From Leuctra nigra (taxonomy: Eukaryota; Arthropoda; Insecta; Plecoptera; Leuctridae): a stretch of 64,000 bases of DNA. Below, one piece after another: positions 44,938 through 57,358 of this stretch. The stretch spans positions 29,376,964 to 29,440,963 of the forward strand of contig OW203761.1 in the NCBI GenBank assembly GCA_934045905.1. Reading direction: 5' to 3'. A program made the translations under genes and the position numbers. Below the pieces are notes generated by a model. The model was given only the letters and a program-made list of their open reading frames with translations. It searched no databases and was not told the DNA's origin. The first letter of the stretch is position 1; each line of letters starts with the position of its first letter.

Positions 44938-47900
44938 GTAAGTGTTCCCCTTCTCATCATTCCCATGTCTCCAGTGGCTCGTTCCAGACAGAAGAAATAT
45001 GATTCTGAAAAAATATTTTGTTTTGTTTTATCGACTGTCATACTAAATTTCTTTGTCCACGAGTTATGGGAGAATGAATCCACCTAAAGAAATCCCCAAT
45101 GTTGTGCGATTTATTAGTGTACAGTTTTTAATTTGTCAAATGTCCACCTGAAAGTCAGATGTTCTAAAAATGGAGCCTCTTTGTATGGATTCTGTTTATT
45201 ATATCGTGGTACCTACAAGTTCAAAATGCTTGAAAATCCATCCGATTTTGCTCTTACAAGTTTAGAGTCTAGGTATTCTTTTCAATTCCTGGTAGGTAAG
45301 GTACTCATACGCTCGTATGTGGGAGTTGCCTTCTTCACATGCCCAATGTCAGGCAAATACAAACTAGACACGATATGAAGGTTATTTCTTATCAATGGCA
45401 ATTCGTAAAGAAACACAACGGCACACGAACAAAGAAGCCCGTTTGCGGAAATAACATTCAATTGGAACTGTAGATAAGAAAAATAGTGAATGCCACGCTA
45501 ATTAGTAAATTATACTCCGACGACTACAAAATTTGCGTGTTGCCCAAACTATCTTATTTGGTAAAACGTTCAATGTTTCTATCCATGGGTATTCGCGTTA
45601 TTCACATAAATTGGTTCTGTACCGACTTGTTTTTTATTATTCACTGAATTGTTTTGATAACTTCAGGTTTATAGTTCTACTTCTGTATCTACAGACACAT
45701 AATAATTCAGGCACTGAAAAATGACTATTAAAATTTAAGGCATAAACGCTTGTTTGTGATGCGTGGCGAAAGAGCATTATTTAATTTTCATTGCAATGTC
45801 TATCACGATCATGGTGTTATCACGATTGACCTACGCATTAATTACAGTTACAAACATCGATCGTTCTAAAATCAATCGGGCTTGTTATTACGCTATAATT
45901 GCCCGTAATTTTCTGTTTCAAAAAGAAATCTTGTTTAATAAACGCTCATTATTTCCCTCTGCCATAGATCACCTCGAATTATGTACTTTGTATTAGTTTC
46001 CACTTCTCAAGATCCTGTAAAGCAAACTTTCAACGCAGATAATTTTTAAACCTAATTAAAGAATTTCAAAATTGAAAGTCATATAATAATCTTGTTTGCA
46101 GTGATGTAACATAACATGAGCAAGGTAACAGAGCTGTTCAAATAAGTTTCATCACTTTCTACACAACTTGATAGACCACTGACGTCTTTATACATTTCTG
46201 ACACTGATCCATGTATCATCCCAAATGAAAGTGGCTTGCAAGAAACGTATTCTATCACACTGAATATGGTAATCTTCAGAAACTCGGTGTCGTATCTCGG
46301 TGGTAACTCATCTGTCTTGTCTTTAGAGATAGGTACTGAATGGCATTGGCCTCTTTTAGTGAATGAAGTACGTGACAGATTTGCAGACACTGTTGAAAAT
46401 TACTTTCTTGAAGTCATTGATGGAGGCATTGCGCCTCCATTGGAGGTCCATCACTGTTTGTTTGAGAGATTCTGTGAACTTCATGCTTTTACTATATTTG
46501 CTTTTACCATCCTGTTTGAATAATAATATTCAAGGTCTTCGTATTGTCTCTGATAATTCTGCTGAATATTTGCGTTTCAGATTTAAATGGATGTCATTTG
46601 AATAAAATCGCAAAAGGTTGATCATTTCCATTTGGGAAAATTCCATATATTTTAAGATCGGGAGTACGACTGTATTACATGCAGTGTAATATATTCTTAT
46701 AACCTAGATTAATGAAGATTTCCGTAATTATGTGTATTAAACAACATATCCTCTATTGTTTGATTATACAGGATAGGTAATGAAATCATAACTATTTCAT
46801 AAACGAAATTGCAACGCCGAAGATAAAATCAAATGATGTGAAATGTACCTAAGCCATACACAGCTCTGCAATTGAGCAGTGCATTACAACAGCAATCAGA
46901 TTCATCTAGTTATTTAAGAAACTAATTTGATTGTTATGAAATAATGGGAACTATAATCAAACTTTAATACCTACTTCTCATAGATTTTTTTATCTTATCT
47001 GAATGCATGAATGCACCAGTTCCAAAAAAATTACATATCATGTGAATTTGATTGCAAGAACTTGATTAATAAAAATTAAACTAATAGGTACATTACTTTA
47101 ATTTAATGACTTTAAAAAACTACATTCATTCAATTATGAGAAAAAAAATAGAACTGAAACTTAAAACATATTCAAATACATTCACACTTTACTCTAATAT
47201 AAATGTACATTATAAATGCAACGTATGTGTGTTTAGGCGCACCGTGCTGTACTGGCGTCGTGCAGCGACTACTTCCGCGCGATGTTCTGCACGGAAGCGA
47301 TGTGCGAGTCGCGCCAGAGCGAGATCAGTCTCAATGGTGTGACGGCGGCGGGAATGAGGCTCCTACTCGACTACGCTTATACATCTCGGCTAGCTCTCAG
47401 TCTCGCCAACATTCAAGATGTCCTCTCTGCGGCCAGTCATGTGCAGGTTCGTTGAGAGGGATTACTTATTTCACATATCATGTCATTATTCACATTTGAT
47501 CTTCAGTCATATGCCTGCACAATACTATCATTGTGTGGTGAATTGCCCTGTATTTTACTCTAAATAATACTTTTTTATCCTTGTTACAATTCACTTGACC
47601 TAATTGATGATAATTGAGAACAATAATAGCACAATTTTGACTAACTTATATCATCCATATGAGAATATGTTGTAAATGTTTACTTCGAAGGCAGTGGTTT
47701 ATTACAGTCCGTGTCACATGGAGTTGTCCGCCAGACGTGGCCCCTAATGTTGCAAATAACCGGTTTTTTGTCCATCCCTCAGTCGCTGTGAGCGATCGCA
47801 TGGTCTTTCGAGACCATCCCTCTCTCTCGGACAAGGGGTATTCAAAATATCTTAGCGGACAATTCCGTGTGACACGGACTGTAGTTTTCTGGGTTCTGCA

Positions 47901-50857
47901 GTTTCTGCACTGTTGGATCTAACGAGCGGCCCCTTCAGGGATACGAAAACAATAAACCATTTATCAAAATCCTTTTATTTTAAGTTGTTTTTCATTTCCA
48001 TTAATTGTTTCAACTTATTTTCAGGTGGTGGCAGTTGTAGAAGCATGCTCAAACTATCTCCAAGCTCAACTAGACCTTGAAAACTGCATCGATATCGCAA
48101 CAATAGCCGAGACGTATTCTTTGACTCAGCTTCGACGAAGAGTCTACCGCTTCATGAGCGGCCATCTAAGAGAATTCTCGCGGACAACGGATTTCAATCG
48201 CCTCGCCCCAACGCAGTTAGAACATCTCCTCAGCTGCGACTTTCCCGTAGACTGTCCGGAATCGGAAGTCCTTCGGATTGTTGTGCGGTGGCTTTACACA
48301 GACGACATCTCAAAAAGACTGTTTTGCTCTCAGCGGTTACTCAAACGAATTCATTTTGAAGAGATTACGCAGTGGGATATTGACGATGTGCTTCAACAAT
48401 CTCTTGTTGGTCAAGGTTATCTTCATCGACAAGTTCTCTCTGAGACTCGGCGACAGAACGGACATCGGGACGAGAGTGATGTTGCCGTGCCCAAGACTCT
48501 GCCGCTGGTGAACTCTCGAGGCATGGAGCTTGCCGTGGTCAAGGTCGGCGGCTTCGGCATCGGAGGAATAACGAACGAGATCACGTATTTCCTTCCAAGT
48601 GTCGGCAAGTGGCGCCATCTCACGTCGATACCGCATGTGGAGCAGTGCAACTTCGGCACAGCTGTGCTCGATAATGAACTCTATGTTGTCGGGGGATGTT
48701 TCAATCAGTTATTACAGGTGAGGAGACGCTTGCTTCCTGATTGTCTTTTAAACTGACAATGTGTGAACGAATGAGGAAAGAAACAATATATTTAGTAATC
48801 AAACATTCATCTTGCACTTCCAATTCAGTCAGAATTTCAAGCTTGATTCCAACTTTTCCAGTTGATTCCAACTTTCATTAATTTGAAAGACCTGGGTGGT
48901 TATTCTAAATTTTCATGCCGTCTTGTATCAATGGGGTTGTTCACGCAAAACTATTGATGATGGCGTTGCTGTCCTAACCGTAATAAGAATCAATCAAAAT
49001 GCCGAGAGATAGCCAATCAAAATGCAGAGCGGAATGGAAGATTTTTAAACCTTGGCGGGAGTTTGATTCAGACATCTTGGATTCAGAGACCAACCAATCA
49101 GAGAGAGACTACTCCATTGCCGCTAGCGCTGCGAGTGAGAGCAAATGGCAGTGAACCAACCACCCCATTGATATGGCGTCACTACCATTTTACTAAATAT
49201 AGATAGCAGTGAGACCATATCAAGTAAAACTAGACAAGGAAATTTAGAAAAGTCCTCCTGGCAAATAATTATGTACCTACCTAATTCAGAAAATAGGTAT
49301 ACCTAGGCTCTCTAGGTATACCTACTTGGGCATTCTTAAAAATGTTGGTCAGGTAGTTGAGATATTTTAAAGGACTATTATAAGCCAGACAAGCTTTTGA
49401 AATACAATTACTTCTTTACTAAACCCAAATATTGATCAATTTATTTATTTTTGTGCTCTTAAAATCTGCTTTCTTATAGCAGGAAATGGTATTTGAGTTG
49501 ACTCATATTATAATCCATTCGAAATGAATAAACTGATTTGTGTGTATATTTCAGGAAAACATCCATCCATTTGGCTTCCGCTACAGCCCCCGCTACAATA
49601 AGTGGACGACAATGGCTCCGATGCAACGCGAACGCTGCCGCTTCTCTCTCAACGTCCTACACGGCTACTTGTTCGCCATTGGCGGCGCATTCGAAGTGGA
49701 CGACCTGGACATTGACCTGCTTGCAGACGAAGTCAGCACTTGCGAACGCTACGACCCCAAGACTGACAGCTGGGAGAGCATTCCCTCGCTGCCCAGCTTT
49801 CGAACGCAACACGCCGGTGCAGCCTGGGGCTGCAGCATCTACATCGCTGGCGGATTAGATAAAGATCTCGTCCTCGCTTCTATGCTCTCTTACAACATCA
49901 AGCTCGGGGCATGGGAAGACAAAACGCCGATGTTAACTCCGAGGGCCGATCACGTTATGTTGTCGCTGGGCGATCGACTGTTTTGCTGTGGAGGATGGTT
50001 TGAAGATGGAGACAACGGGAATAGAGTACTCGTGGACACGATCGACAGCTACGATCCGATGACGAATGTTTGGAAGGTCGTGACTCGAGTTCCGACGCCG
50101 AGGTACCACGCGGGGATTGTCGGAGTGGATCAGAAGATTTACTTCATCGGAGGTTTCCATAGCGATGCCATGTTCGACCGTGCCACGGGTAAGTAGGTCT
50201 ATAAGATATTTTCTTGTAGTTATATGCTAGTGGTTAATTTGCAACAATTTAATCAAGATTCTACTTTGGTTTTAAATGGAGTAGGTGTCTTGTCAAATTC
50301 TCAAGGATTTTCAAAAGTGTTTATTTCAGATTATGTTTAAGTTCAGTAAGCTTGCATTGTACATGACTTCCTACAAGGAAAAACTGCTCGATTTATTAAA
50401 ATTTGTTGAGCGTGACGACAAAACTTCACTAGAAAAAACCGTGTACATCCCGTTACTTTACCCCGAGCTTTCTAGCCGAGCTTTAGAAGTCCGGCAATTT
50501 AAATAAATCTAGATAAAATAATCTTTGCGAATCATATCTGTTCACTTTTTATTGTTTATTTACATTTGCTCAAATAAAATGAAACAAAAACTGTGTACAT
50601 GGAGACAATGCTTCTAACTTGCACTACACAGTATGTGGGTCTGTAGGGGAACCGATGTAAAATGTTATCTGGAAATAACTGAAACTTGATTCTTGTGTCC
50701 CGTAGCTGTGATCGAGTGCTACGACCTGGCGACGGATGCCTGGAGCACGGGAGAGAAGTACCCGCAGGAGATCTGGGAACACACCTGCGTCAACCTATAC
50801 ATCCCTCGTTGCCGCGACGACATGGAGGTTATGGCCTCGAGTCAAGGACTGCGCTAG
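44776..50857 (+). CDS. KLHL26: KLHL26-like BTB-BACK-Kelch protein (616 residues, 5 coding exons)
   Basis: Join 44776-44937, 47237-47446, 48025-48717, 49555-50188 and 50706-50857; GT..AG throughout, first three introns phase 0, last phase 1. BTB domain residues about 30-125 (LLLDVTLIAEGQAF, AHRAVLASCSDYFRAMF, LLLDYAYTSRL), BACK domain about 126-250 (YLQAQLDLENCIDIATIAET, then RLAPTQLEHLL), then six Kelch blades from about 295 to the end, with glycine pairs (VVGG, AIGG, IAGG, CCGG, FIGG) and spaced Tyr/Trp. Length and layout match vertebrate KLHL26 (about 615). Such proteins bring substrates to Cullin-3 RING ubiquitin ligases: BTB/BACK bind CUL3 and the propeller binds the substrate, which is unknown here. 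Start: first in-frame ATG after an in-frame TGA, with A at -3. KLHL9/13 are the nearest alternatives. Confidence 0.9.
44938..47236 (+). other. KLHL26 intron 1
   Basis: 2.3 kb, AT-rich. No gene or clear element seen; short ORFs here are chance. Confidence 0.7.
47237..47446 (+). CDS. KLHL26: KLHL26 coding exon 2
   Basis: 70 codons, core of the BTB domain (AHRAVLASCSDYFRAMF to VLSAASHVQ). Acceptor TGTTTAG|GCG, donor CAG|GTTCGT (weak at +3). Confidence 0.92.
47447..48024 (+). other. KLHL26 intron 2
   Basis: 578 bp, a third of it occupied by the TA-flanked MITE at 47705-47881. Confidence 0.75.
47705..47881. mobile_element. TA-flanked foldback MITE (177 bp), mariner-like
   Basis: Ends CAGTCCGTGTCACATGGAGT and, inverted, CAGTCCGTGTCACACGGAAT; the arms continue through TTGTCCGC. 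Both sides are flanked by TA (47703-47704 and 47882-47883), as for Tc1/mariner-type insertions. Confidence 0.85.
48025..48717 (+). CDS. KLHL26: KLHL26 coding exon 3
   Basis: 231 codons: BACK domain and the first Kelch blade (VKVGGFGIGG to LYVVGGCFNQLLQ). Acceptor TTTTCAG|GTG, donor CAG|GTGAGG. Confidence 0.93.
48718..49554 (+). other. KLHL26 intron 3
   Basis: 837 bp, no element firmly identified. Confidence 0.7.
49555..50188 (+). CDS. KLHL26: KLHL26 coding exon 4
   Basis: 211 codons plus one base: Kelch blades 2-5. Acceptor TTTCAG|GAA, donor ACGG|GTAAGT. Confidence 0.93.
50189..50705 (+). other. KLHL26 intron 4
   Basis: 517 bp, AT-rich, nothing noteworthy. Confidence 0.7.
50706..50857 (+). 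CDS. KLHL26: KLHL26 coding exon 5 (last)
   Basis: Acceptor CCGTAG|CTG. Completes the split Ala codon and encodes VIECYDLATDAWS, the last Kelch blade, and a short tail ending SSQGLR before TAG. Confidence 0.9.
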
Positions 50858-51013
50858 CCGCAGTGTTGCCATGACGTCTGGTCGCAACCAGGCGCACAAA
50901 ACTATTACACTTTCAAGCTTTTATATTATTATATTATGCCATTTTAATGATATTATACTATCTTATGTTATTTATGAACACAGAAATGTTTTTGTCACTG
51001 CAGCAGACAATCA

Positions 51014-51019
51014 AATAAA
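51014..51019 (+). terminator. KLHL26 polyadenylation signal
   Basis: AATAAA 157 bases after the stop, followed by a GT-rich stretch (GCCTGCGTGTGTTTTC) typical of the downstream element. Confidence 0.75.
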
Positions 51020-51572
51020 GTGCCTGCGTGTGTTTTCAAATGTGTGGATACAATTTGATTTGAGTTTTCCCATCGGTGACCACCGTCCCACTATGGCTTG
51101 AATATTGCTTGTATTGTATTTCATTTTCTACAATATATTGAAGACTGTTGACTTCCAGGTATTAATTTTTCTAATTTTATGGAAATTAGCAAAAAGATTG
51201 ATAGGTAGATTGATGCAGACATACCGTATTTATTTGCAATTTTGCATATACCTAGTCCGCGGGTATATTTCAAATATTGATATCTCAAAACAGGGATGCG
51301 GACTATACACGCGATACACAGCATTTTTCGAAAAACTACTTTCAATAACAGGGGTGCGCGGGTGCGGACTATATGCGAGCAAATGCGGTAATATTATAAT
51401 ATAATTATTTTATTTCCTCTATTATAAGTAACTGATCTTGGAGTTTACTTGATAAAGCAAAATGATGATTCGAGGGGGTTCACATTTCCTAAAGCCTAGT
51501 TTACACAGTTCAATGTTTTATTCTATTAATTGAGTAAAACTAGGAAAACGCTTGGTGTAACTCATCTATGAG
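51020..51572. other. Intergenic 3' of KLHL26
   Basis: No gene seen. At about 51493 AAAGCCTAGTTTACACAGTT resembles the terminus of the 33411-33947 element, so the hAT element that follows may have landed in an older foldback. Confidence 0.4.
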
Positions 51573-51773
51573 CAGTGTTGTGACTTATCTAGATAAAATT
51601 ATCTAGATAATTATCTAGATAATTATTTTTTATCTTTATCTTTATCTAGATAAATACTTTTCTTTTTATCTTTATCTAGATAAAAAAAATCGTTATCTTT
51701 TGTCTTTTATCTAGATAAAAAATATTTATCTTTTAATTTTAAAATACCATAATGTAAATTAGAATTCATAATA

Positions 51774-52487
51774 CCGGGTGGCGCAAAAAAATCACCCTGA
51801 TTGAGAAATAACTATATCGAAACTATTATAGATAGGATTCTGAAATTTGTACACATATTAGAAAACATACACAAATTTAATATTTGCAAGTTTCAAAAAC
51901 ATTTCTATAGTAGGAAAAAAGTTACAGCTGTTCAAATTTGGTTGTCAAAAAATTGATTATACGGAGCTCAATTAGCGCTCGTCCAGAAAACTTCCAATGG
52001 CCGGGACGCTGTTTCTTCAAAACACCGTAAGATATCAAGCTGAAAATTTCAAATTATATTCAAAATAGATTCGATTCGATTGTGTAAAAATTTAAATCAA
52101 TAACAATTTATGTAACGACAGTTATTGAATCTTGAAGTTGAGCTGGAAAACAGAATAGTGGGGAAAATATTCATTTTTTTAACGTTAGAAAATTAATCTA
52201 CATATTCTGATTTTACGTTAAACTTCAAGATTTCATTCCATTCATTCAAATTGATTGACATTTTTACACACTTGATCTTATTTCAATATAATTTGAAATT
52301 TTCAGCTTTAGATTAGATTAGATTAGTTTGGTTTAACGGCGCGTCAACGACGAGGTTATATTGCGCACATTAATTTTATATTTAACTTTGTTGAACATAA
52401 TTGGAGGACATGGGGAGGGGACGACCTAACGGGCCCGATCCGGGGGAGTCCAGCACTGGTGGAAAGGCCAGGCCGGAATGGGGACAG

Positions 52488-52518
<31 letters not shown>

Positions 52519-53252
52519 AGACTTCGGGCCGGTGGGACCGATTTCAGGGGAATCACCATCTCGAGGGGGGAGGCCGGCTCGAGTGGCCCGCGAATTTGGG
52601 AAGGGCATGGGACTAGGTCGACCCTGGACTGCTCTTAGTTGGGACCAACACTCGTATGTGAGCCGGTCCCTTAAGCCCCACCACCACGTCAAAGTGGCAG
52701 TCCATTGGTGAGGTTTCAGCTTTATATCGTACTACGCAGTTTTGAAGAAACATTGGAAGTTTTCTGGACGCGCGCTATTTGAGATCCGTATAATCCATTT
52801 TTTGACAACCAAATTTGAACAGCTGTAACTTTTTTCCTACAATTCGCGAAAACAAGGAACATCACTGACCTCTGGTGGATCCTTTGGTACTTGAGATAGG
52901 GTGCATAATGGAGGTTAAAAGGGGGTTATTTATATAAATAAATTATATTATATTTGCTTTAAGTTGTTTGTTATGGCTGAAAAAGTAAAATTGTAACTTA
53001 TTGTACATTTCAATTGTTTCTCCTTTTTCACTGCCCTATGGAAGCACGAACTTCTAAATAAAAAAGTGCATCTAAAAAGTTTCCTGTCAGAAGTGGCTCC
53101 ATCACTTATGCGAATAGGAATGTTTTTGAAACCTGCACATATTAAATTTTGGTATGTTTTCTAATAAGTATGTGTACAAATGTCAGAATCCTACATAATA
53201 GTTTCGATATAGTGACTTCTCAATCAGGATGATTTTTTTTTGCGAACCCCGG
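51774..53252. mobile_element. Nested TA-flanked inverted-repeat element
   Basis: Ends TACCGGGTGGCGCAAAAAAA and, inverted, TACCGGGGTTCGCAAAAAAA, complementary for about 100 bp (through CTGATTGAGAA and ATATCGAAACTATTA). The flanking TA sits at 51772-51773 and 53253-53254. Sits inside the hAT element. No intact ORF. Confidence 0.82.
52311..52713 (-). mobile_element. 5'-truncated non-LTR retrotransposon/SINE tail, third nesting level
   Basis: GC-rich insert in AT-rich host sequence. On the minus strand it ends CGTTGACGCGCCGTTAAACC followed by a (TAATC)n tail, a common 3' end of insect non-LTR retroposons. Flanked by an 11-bp duplication TTTCAGCTTTA (52300-52310 and 52714-52724). Contains a 28-base G run (52491-52518). 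Confidence 0.8.
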
Positions 53253-53765
53253 TATATTAAGGATAGAAGCTATTATGACTTACAATTTTATACTGACTTA
53301 CATCATCGTTCCTACAAAAATTCAGTATCCTATCCCCCAATACTTTTCAAAACATTTGTTAGAAAATAATGTTATATAATGAAATCGGTGATTGACCTGT
53401 GACGTTTCCAAATTTACGCATTAGAAAATTAAAATTATAATCCCCTATAATAATAATAGTCCCTTCCCTTTCAGTAAATTTTAATCACAGGCAGTAGGAA
53501 CATCAATAATCTGGTTAGATATAAAGTTGGATAAAGTAACTGTTTGTAGATATACCTAATAATAATACGTGTAAAATTAAATTAGACAAGATTTTAGAAA
53601 ATTATCTTTTATCTTTTAATATTTATCTAGATAATTTTTTTTTATCTTTATCTATTATCTAGATAATTATTCAAAATATTATCTATTATCTTATCTAGAT
53701 AAATTTTTGGCAGTTATCTATTATCTTTATCTAGATAAAAATAAAATTATCTAGTCACAACACTG

Positions 53766-54431
53766 TCTATGAGTGAGCACCAATATGTGCAACATCTTTA
53801 GCCAACAAACACTATACGATTTTCTGTGCAACTTTCCAATTGTATAGTATACACTCTGGTTCTGGCAGAACTGAATATGTAACAGATTCAGACGTAGGAA
53901 CTTTTCCACAAATCCCTTTCTACATTTTAATCTTTTAAAATGGCAACAAGTCTCCTGGACCGATCGGGTTGAAAATGTGTAAAACTAAAATATGAGATTT
54001 TGTTGGTCTTGATAGCCATGCCAAATTTGAACTTAAGACTTGGCAAGATTTCAAATTGATCGAACCACCAATTCTATTCAAATTTGAACCAATCATTAAA
54101 ATACTTGAGGTTGTCTTTATTCTTTACATGTACGCAAAATTTAAGCTTGATCTGAAAAAATTTGTGATCTGTATGTCGCCAACACAATGTGAAAAAATTT
54201 AAAAACAGATTTGTACCAAAAGAGTTGTAAGGAGTCGCACACTTCGCTCACTGAATCATTTGGTGTTCAATGAAGTAGCGAAATTGAACTACAATATGTT
54301 GAGTGATTGACTTCAATACATTTCATTTAGAACCGGTCCTAATTTTCCTTCAATTAATTGGACCGTGTAAACTGGACGGAATTGACTCTCATTGAAAATG
54401 GAGAGGAGAGGAGAGGCATGCCAGAGAGAAC
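53766..54431. other. Intergenic, no gene seen
   Basis: AT-rich sequence between two hAT-type elements. Confidence 0.5.
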
Positions 54432-55032
54432 TAGAGATGGGACATTCGATTCGATTTTTTGAAATATCGATATTTTTCAATCGATATATCGAATTTTTGA
54501 ATCGATTTTTTTGTTTCGATATATCGTTGAATCGATTCATTTCAGTGAAAAATCGAATCGAAACCACAGACCTCGCAAAAGTGTTAATAATGCATTGTTT
54601 TTAGCATTTTTTAGTTATAAATTTTAAACTAGATAATTTTTTTTATTTTGATCTTGTATTTATGTTTCCGAGGGTGTGATTCTTGCCTGTTCCGAGCTAT
54701 CGGAGAGTACTAAAATCGTTCTTCTATCAAATTCGAGCGCGCGCGCCACCTTTTTTAAGCATAAATCTGATCTGTGACGTCTCAACTCTCGTTCCATCCG
54801 CCTGCTCTTTGGTTCAAGAAACAAAAACACCGACTTATAATCAACTTTGAATTTTATTAACAGTTTTCTCCTTAAAATTATTGAATTTTGCACTGTAAGC
54901 TCTTACTAAAAATCGATTCGATATATCGATAAATCGATTTTTTTTGGTTCGATAATCGATTGAATCGATATTTTGCTTTCGATTCGATTCGATTCGATAT
55001 ATCGATATTTTCCATTCGATGTCCCATCTCTA
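54432..55032. mobile_element. hAT-type MITE with TAGAGATGGGAC ends
   Basis: Ends TAGAGATGGGACATTCGATT and its near-perfect complement. Flanks GAGAGAAC (54424-54431) and GAAAGAAC (55033-55040) match at 7 of 8. Subterminal regions are packed with ATCGAT, ATATCGAT and GATTCGATT palindromes. No transposase. Confidence 0.85.
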
Positions 55033-55608
55033 GAAAGAACTAAAAATCTTTTTCAAATATTTCCCACGTTTTTCAAATTCTTGACCTGATAAGTGCTGCC
55101 ATCTGTGTTAAATAAAAATATCTTAAGTTCACATTTCCGTCAGTAGATGGCATCCGTGTACCGTTTCAACACTGTGCGAGTTTGGCAGAATCTTTTAAAA
55201 ATACAAAGATATTAATTCTGATTTAACAAAACGATTACGATTATTAATTTACGATTTTCTTGATTGAAGCTAACTGATTGTACATAATTATTATTTATTA
55301 CGTTATGAGACGTAGCTATGATTTATTCACTTTAGCAATATAGCTGGTGTCAAAATTAGCAGGAATAATTGACATTAGTAATGTAAATATTGCCAAGTAT
55401 TCATTGTCAAGTAGGTACACAGAACGATATTGTGCAATGACGAATTGCAAGCAATAGCGGTGCGACATTATTTGGTAATGAGTCAGACTTGTCCTTGTAT
55501 TTCTGACATTTGTTTGCATTTCGGGTTGTAACGTTTTTAGATTTTATTGGCATCCTTATCTACCTTGAACTTACCCAAGTGTTTTAAGTAATCGTCGTGT
55601 ACGACTCA

Positions 55609-55735
55609 TCAGTCTCTGTTGACAGGTTGATGTAGTGAAGCATAGCTCCAGTGCAGTGAATGAATGATTATTGTGCAGTGTGGTTGGATTTGACACCTGG
55701 ATTCTGCAGTAGAAAGCCCATCAGCTAATGACCAC
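55609..55735 (+). promoter_or_regulatory. Speculative first exon of an unidentified plus-strand gene
   Basis: Initiator-like ATCAGTCTCTG at 55608-55618 and a consensus donor ACCAC|GTGAGT at 55735/55736, with ATGACCAC just before the donor. No following exon is recognised to the window end. Confidence 0.15.
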
Positions 55736-57358
55736 GTGAGTAATGAGAAGTATTAATAATAAACTGCATGCAGACAATTTGTAAGTGAATGCAGAAAGAG
55801 TTGATGTTATGTTGTGGTAGGTATTGTACCAAGACAATCATAAGATAACTTGTTTCAGGAATTTTGAATTTCTTTAGATATTTATTTTTATGGACTGAAG
55901 TAATCAAACGAACGAAAACTTGGCCGTTCAAATAGAGTTTTGGGTTTCGAGTTTTCTTTTAACCATTCACAAGTCTTCCGCGATCGTTTTCTGGATTGTC
56001 ACTGTTTACCAGAAAAAAACGAAAACGCCTACGCTCTATGGGATTTTCTCTCTATGGGAGAAAACATAATTTTCGTCGAATAACTCGCCCTCTCATTGGG
56101 CGGATAACGCTTGTGTTTTGTTCGCCCATCACCGAATAGCGCATATTTTTATTTCAAAAATCGCAAAACCTGTCTCAAGAGAATTTATTTCATGAACCAA
56201 ATTATAAATATTCAATTTTGTCAAACCTTTTAATAAATCAAACAACCTACTGAACATTTAAAATAATAGCACTAATGATTCTCTACTTGTATTCTGAACA
56301 AATAATGGACATTTATTTGGGGGAAATTGTGGGCGGTGTTTTCTAAATTATTAGTTTGCTCTTATTTGCCCCGCATAAATCTTTCACCTACATCACCTTG
56401 CTCTGGCCATTAATCTCCGCAGTTCACTTCTGATCCATCGACCTCACAATTATGATAATTCTTCTTACACGCCGGGCCTGGGTAACTAAATATTTCACAC
56501 CACCCCGGTTAGTCACGGGGGCCCGATAAAGTCCCCCGTCCCCTTGTCGGGGCGAGTGGGTGGTGTCCTCCCTAGAGGTGCGCAGACGATGGTGTGACAC
56601 CGTGTAATTCACTGTGATAAATAACATACGTCGACCATCTCCGTCCCGACGCCTGACAGCTCGGGGAGAGACGCCTCGTCGACAGCCCCTAAACAACCCG
56701 GGTTCGATCTCGGCCCTCTCCGATCCATCACTCAACCGGCACCTCGGGGACGTAGTTGCTAATCATTGACGGCGTGGGGAGTGGTCAAAATATTGGCGAA
56801 CAGGTCAAAATACATTCTCTCTCTCACTCACTCTATACAACTTGTTTTTGATGGAGGAGTTGGAGTTTGTTTTATAACTTGAACTATAACTATTAAAGAA
56901 CAATGAGATTATTTTTATTACTTGCGAAGAATTTAGCTAATATCTTATTTAAGTAGTAAAATAGATACCAAGCTAAGGTAAAAAGCATTCCGTAATGGAA
57001 AGTAAAAATAAATGTTCGATAATGTTCCATAATGGCGTAATATCGATACCTTTATGACTATGTCTATCTGTCAATGAATCGGATGGTTTGAAACGTCTTT
57101 TATACCTGTTTACTAATCAAATATGTAAACATTTAACAAGCCACGAATCTTTTATAACACGTCTTAGTCAATTTAAACTAAGAATGCAGAAGGTAAATAA
57201 ACCTAAAAAATCATTGTACGTTTTACTTTTTTCGATGCAAAATTTGAATATTTAAATTTAGCATGTTTTCAGTCGTTGGTGAGCGAACTTTCTTATTACC
57301 AACGAATTAAAATGCGTGTAAAAGCTGCTGGTCAGGACGCATAAAAATGTCAATCACT
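55736..57358. other. Intergenic; GC-rich retroposon-like fragment at 56424-56760
   Basis: A GC-rich block in AT-rich surroundings with CACCCCGGTTAGTCACGGGG and a B-box-like GGTTCGATCTC. It looks like a truncated non-LTR or SINE remnant; orientation and family unclear. No gene elsewhere. Confidence 0.45.

Larger units (their letters stand above)
51573..53765. mobile_element. hAT-type element with perfect 8-bp TSD, hosting two nested insertions
   Basis: Termini CAGTGTTGTGACT and AGTCACAACACTG; both sides flanked by TCTATGAG (51565-51572 and 53766-53773). The subterminal regions are dense arrays of TATCTAGATAA. Without the inner insertion (51774-53252) it is only about 0.7 kb, with no transposase ORF, so it is nonautonomous. 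Confidence 0.93.

Noticed and set aside
52356..52711. ORFs with poly-Pro or poly-Gly
   Set aside because: They are the poly-dG tract and GC-rich retroposon tail read in frame.
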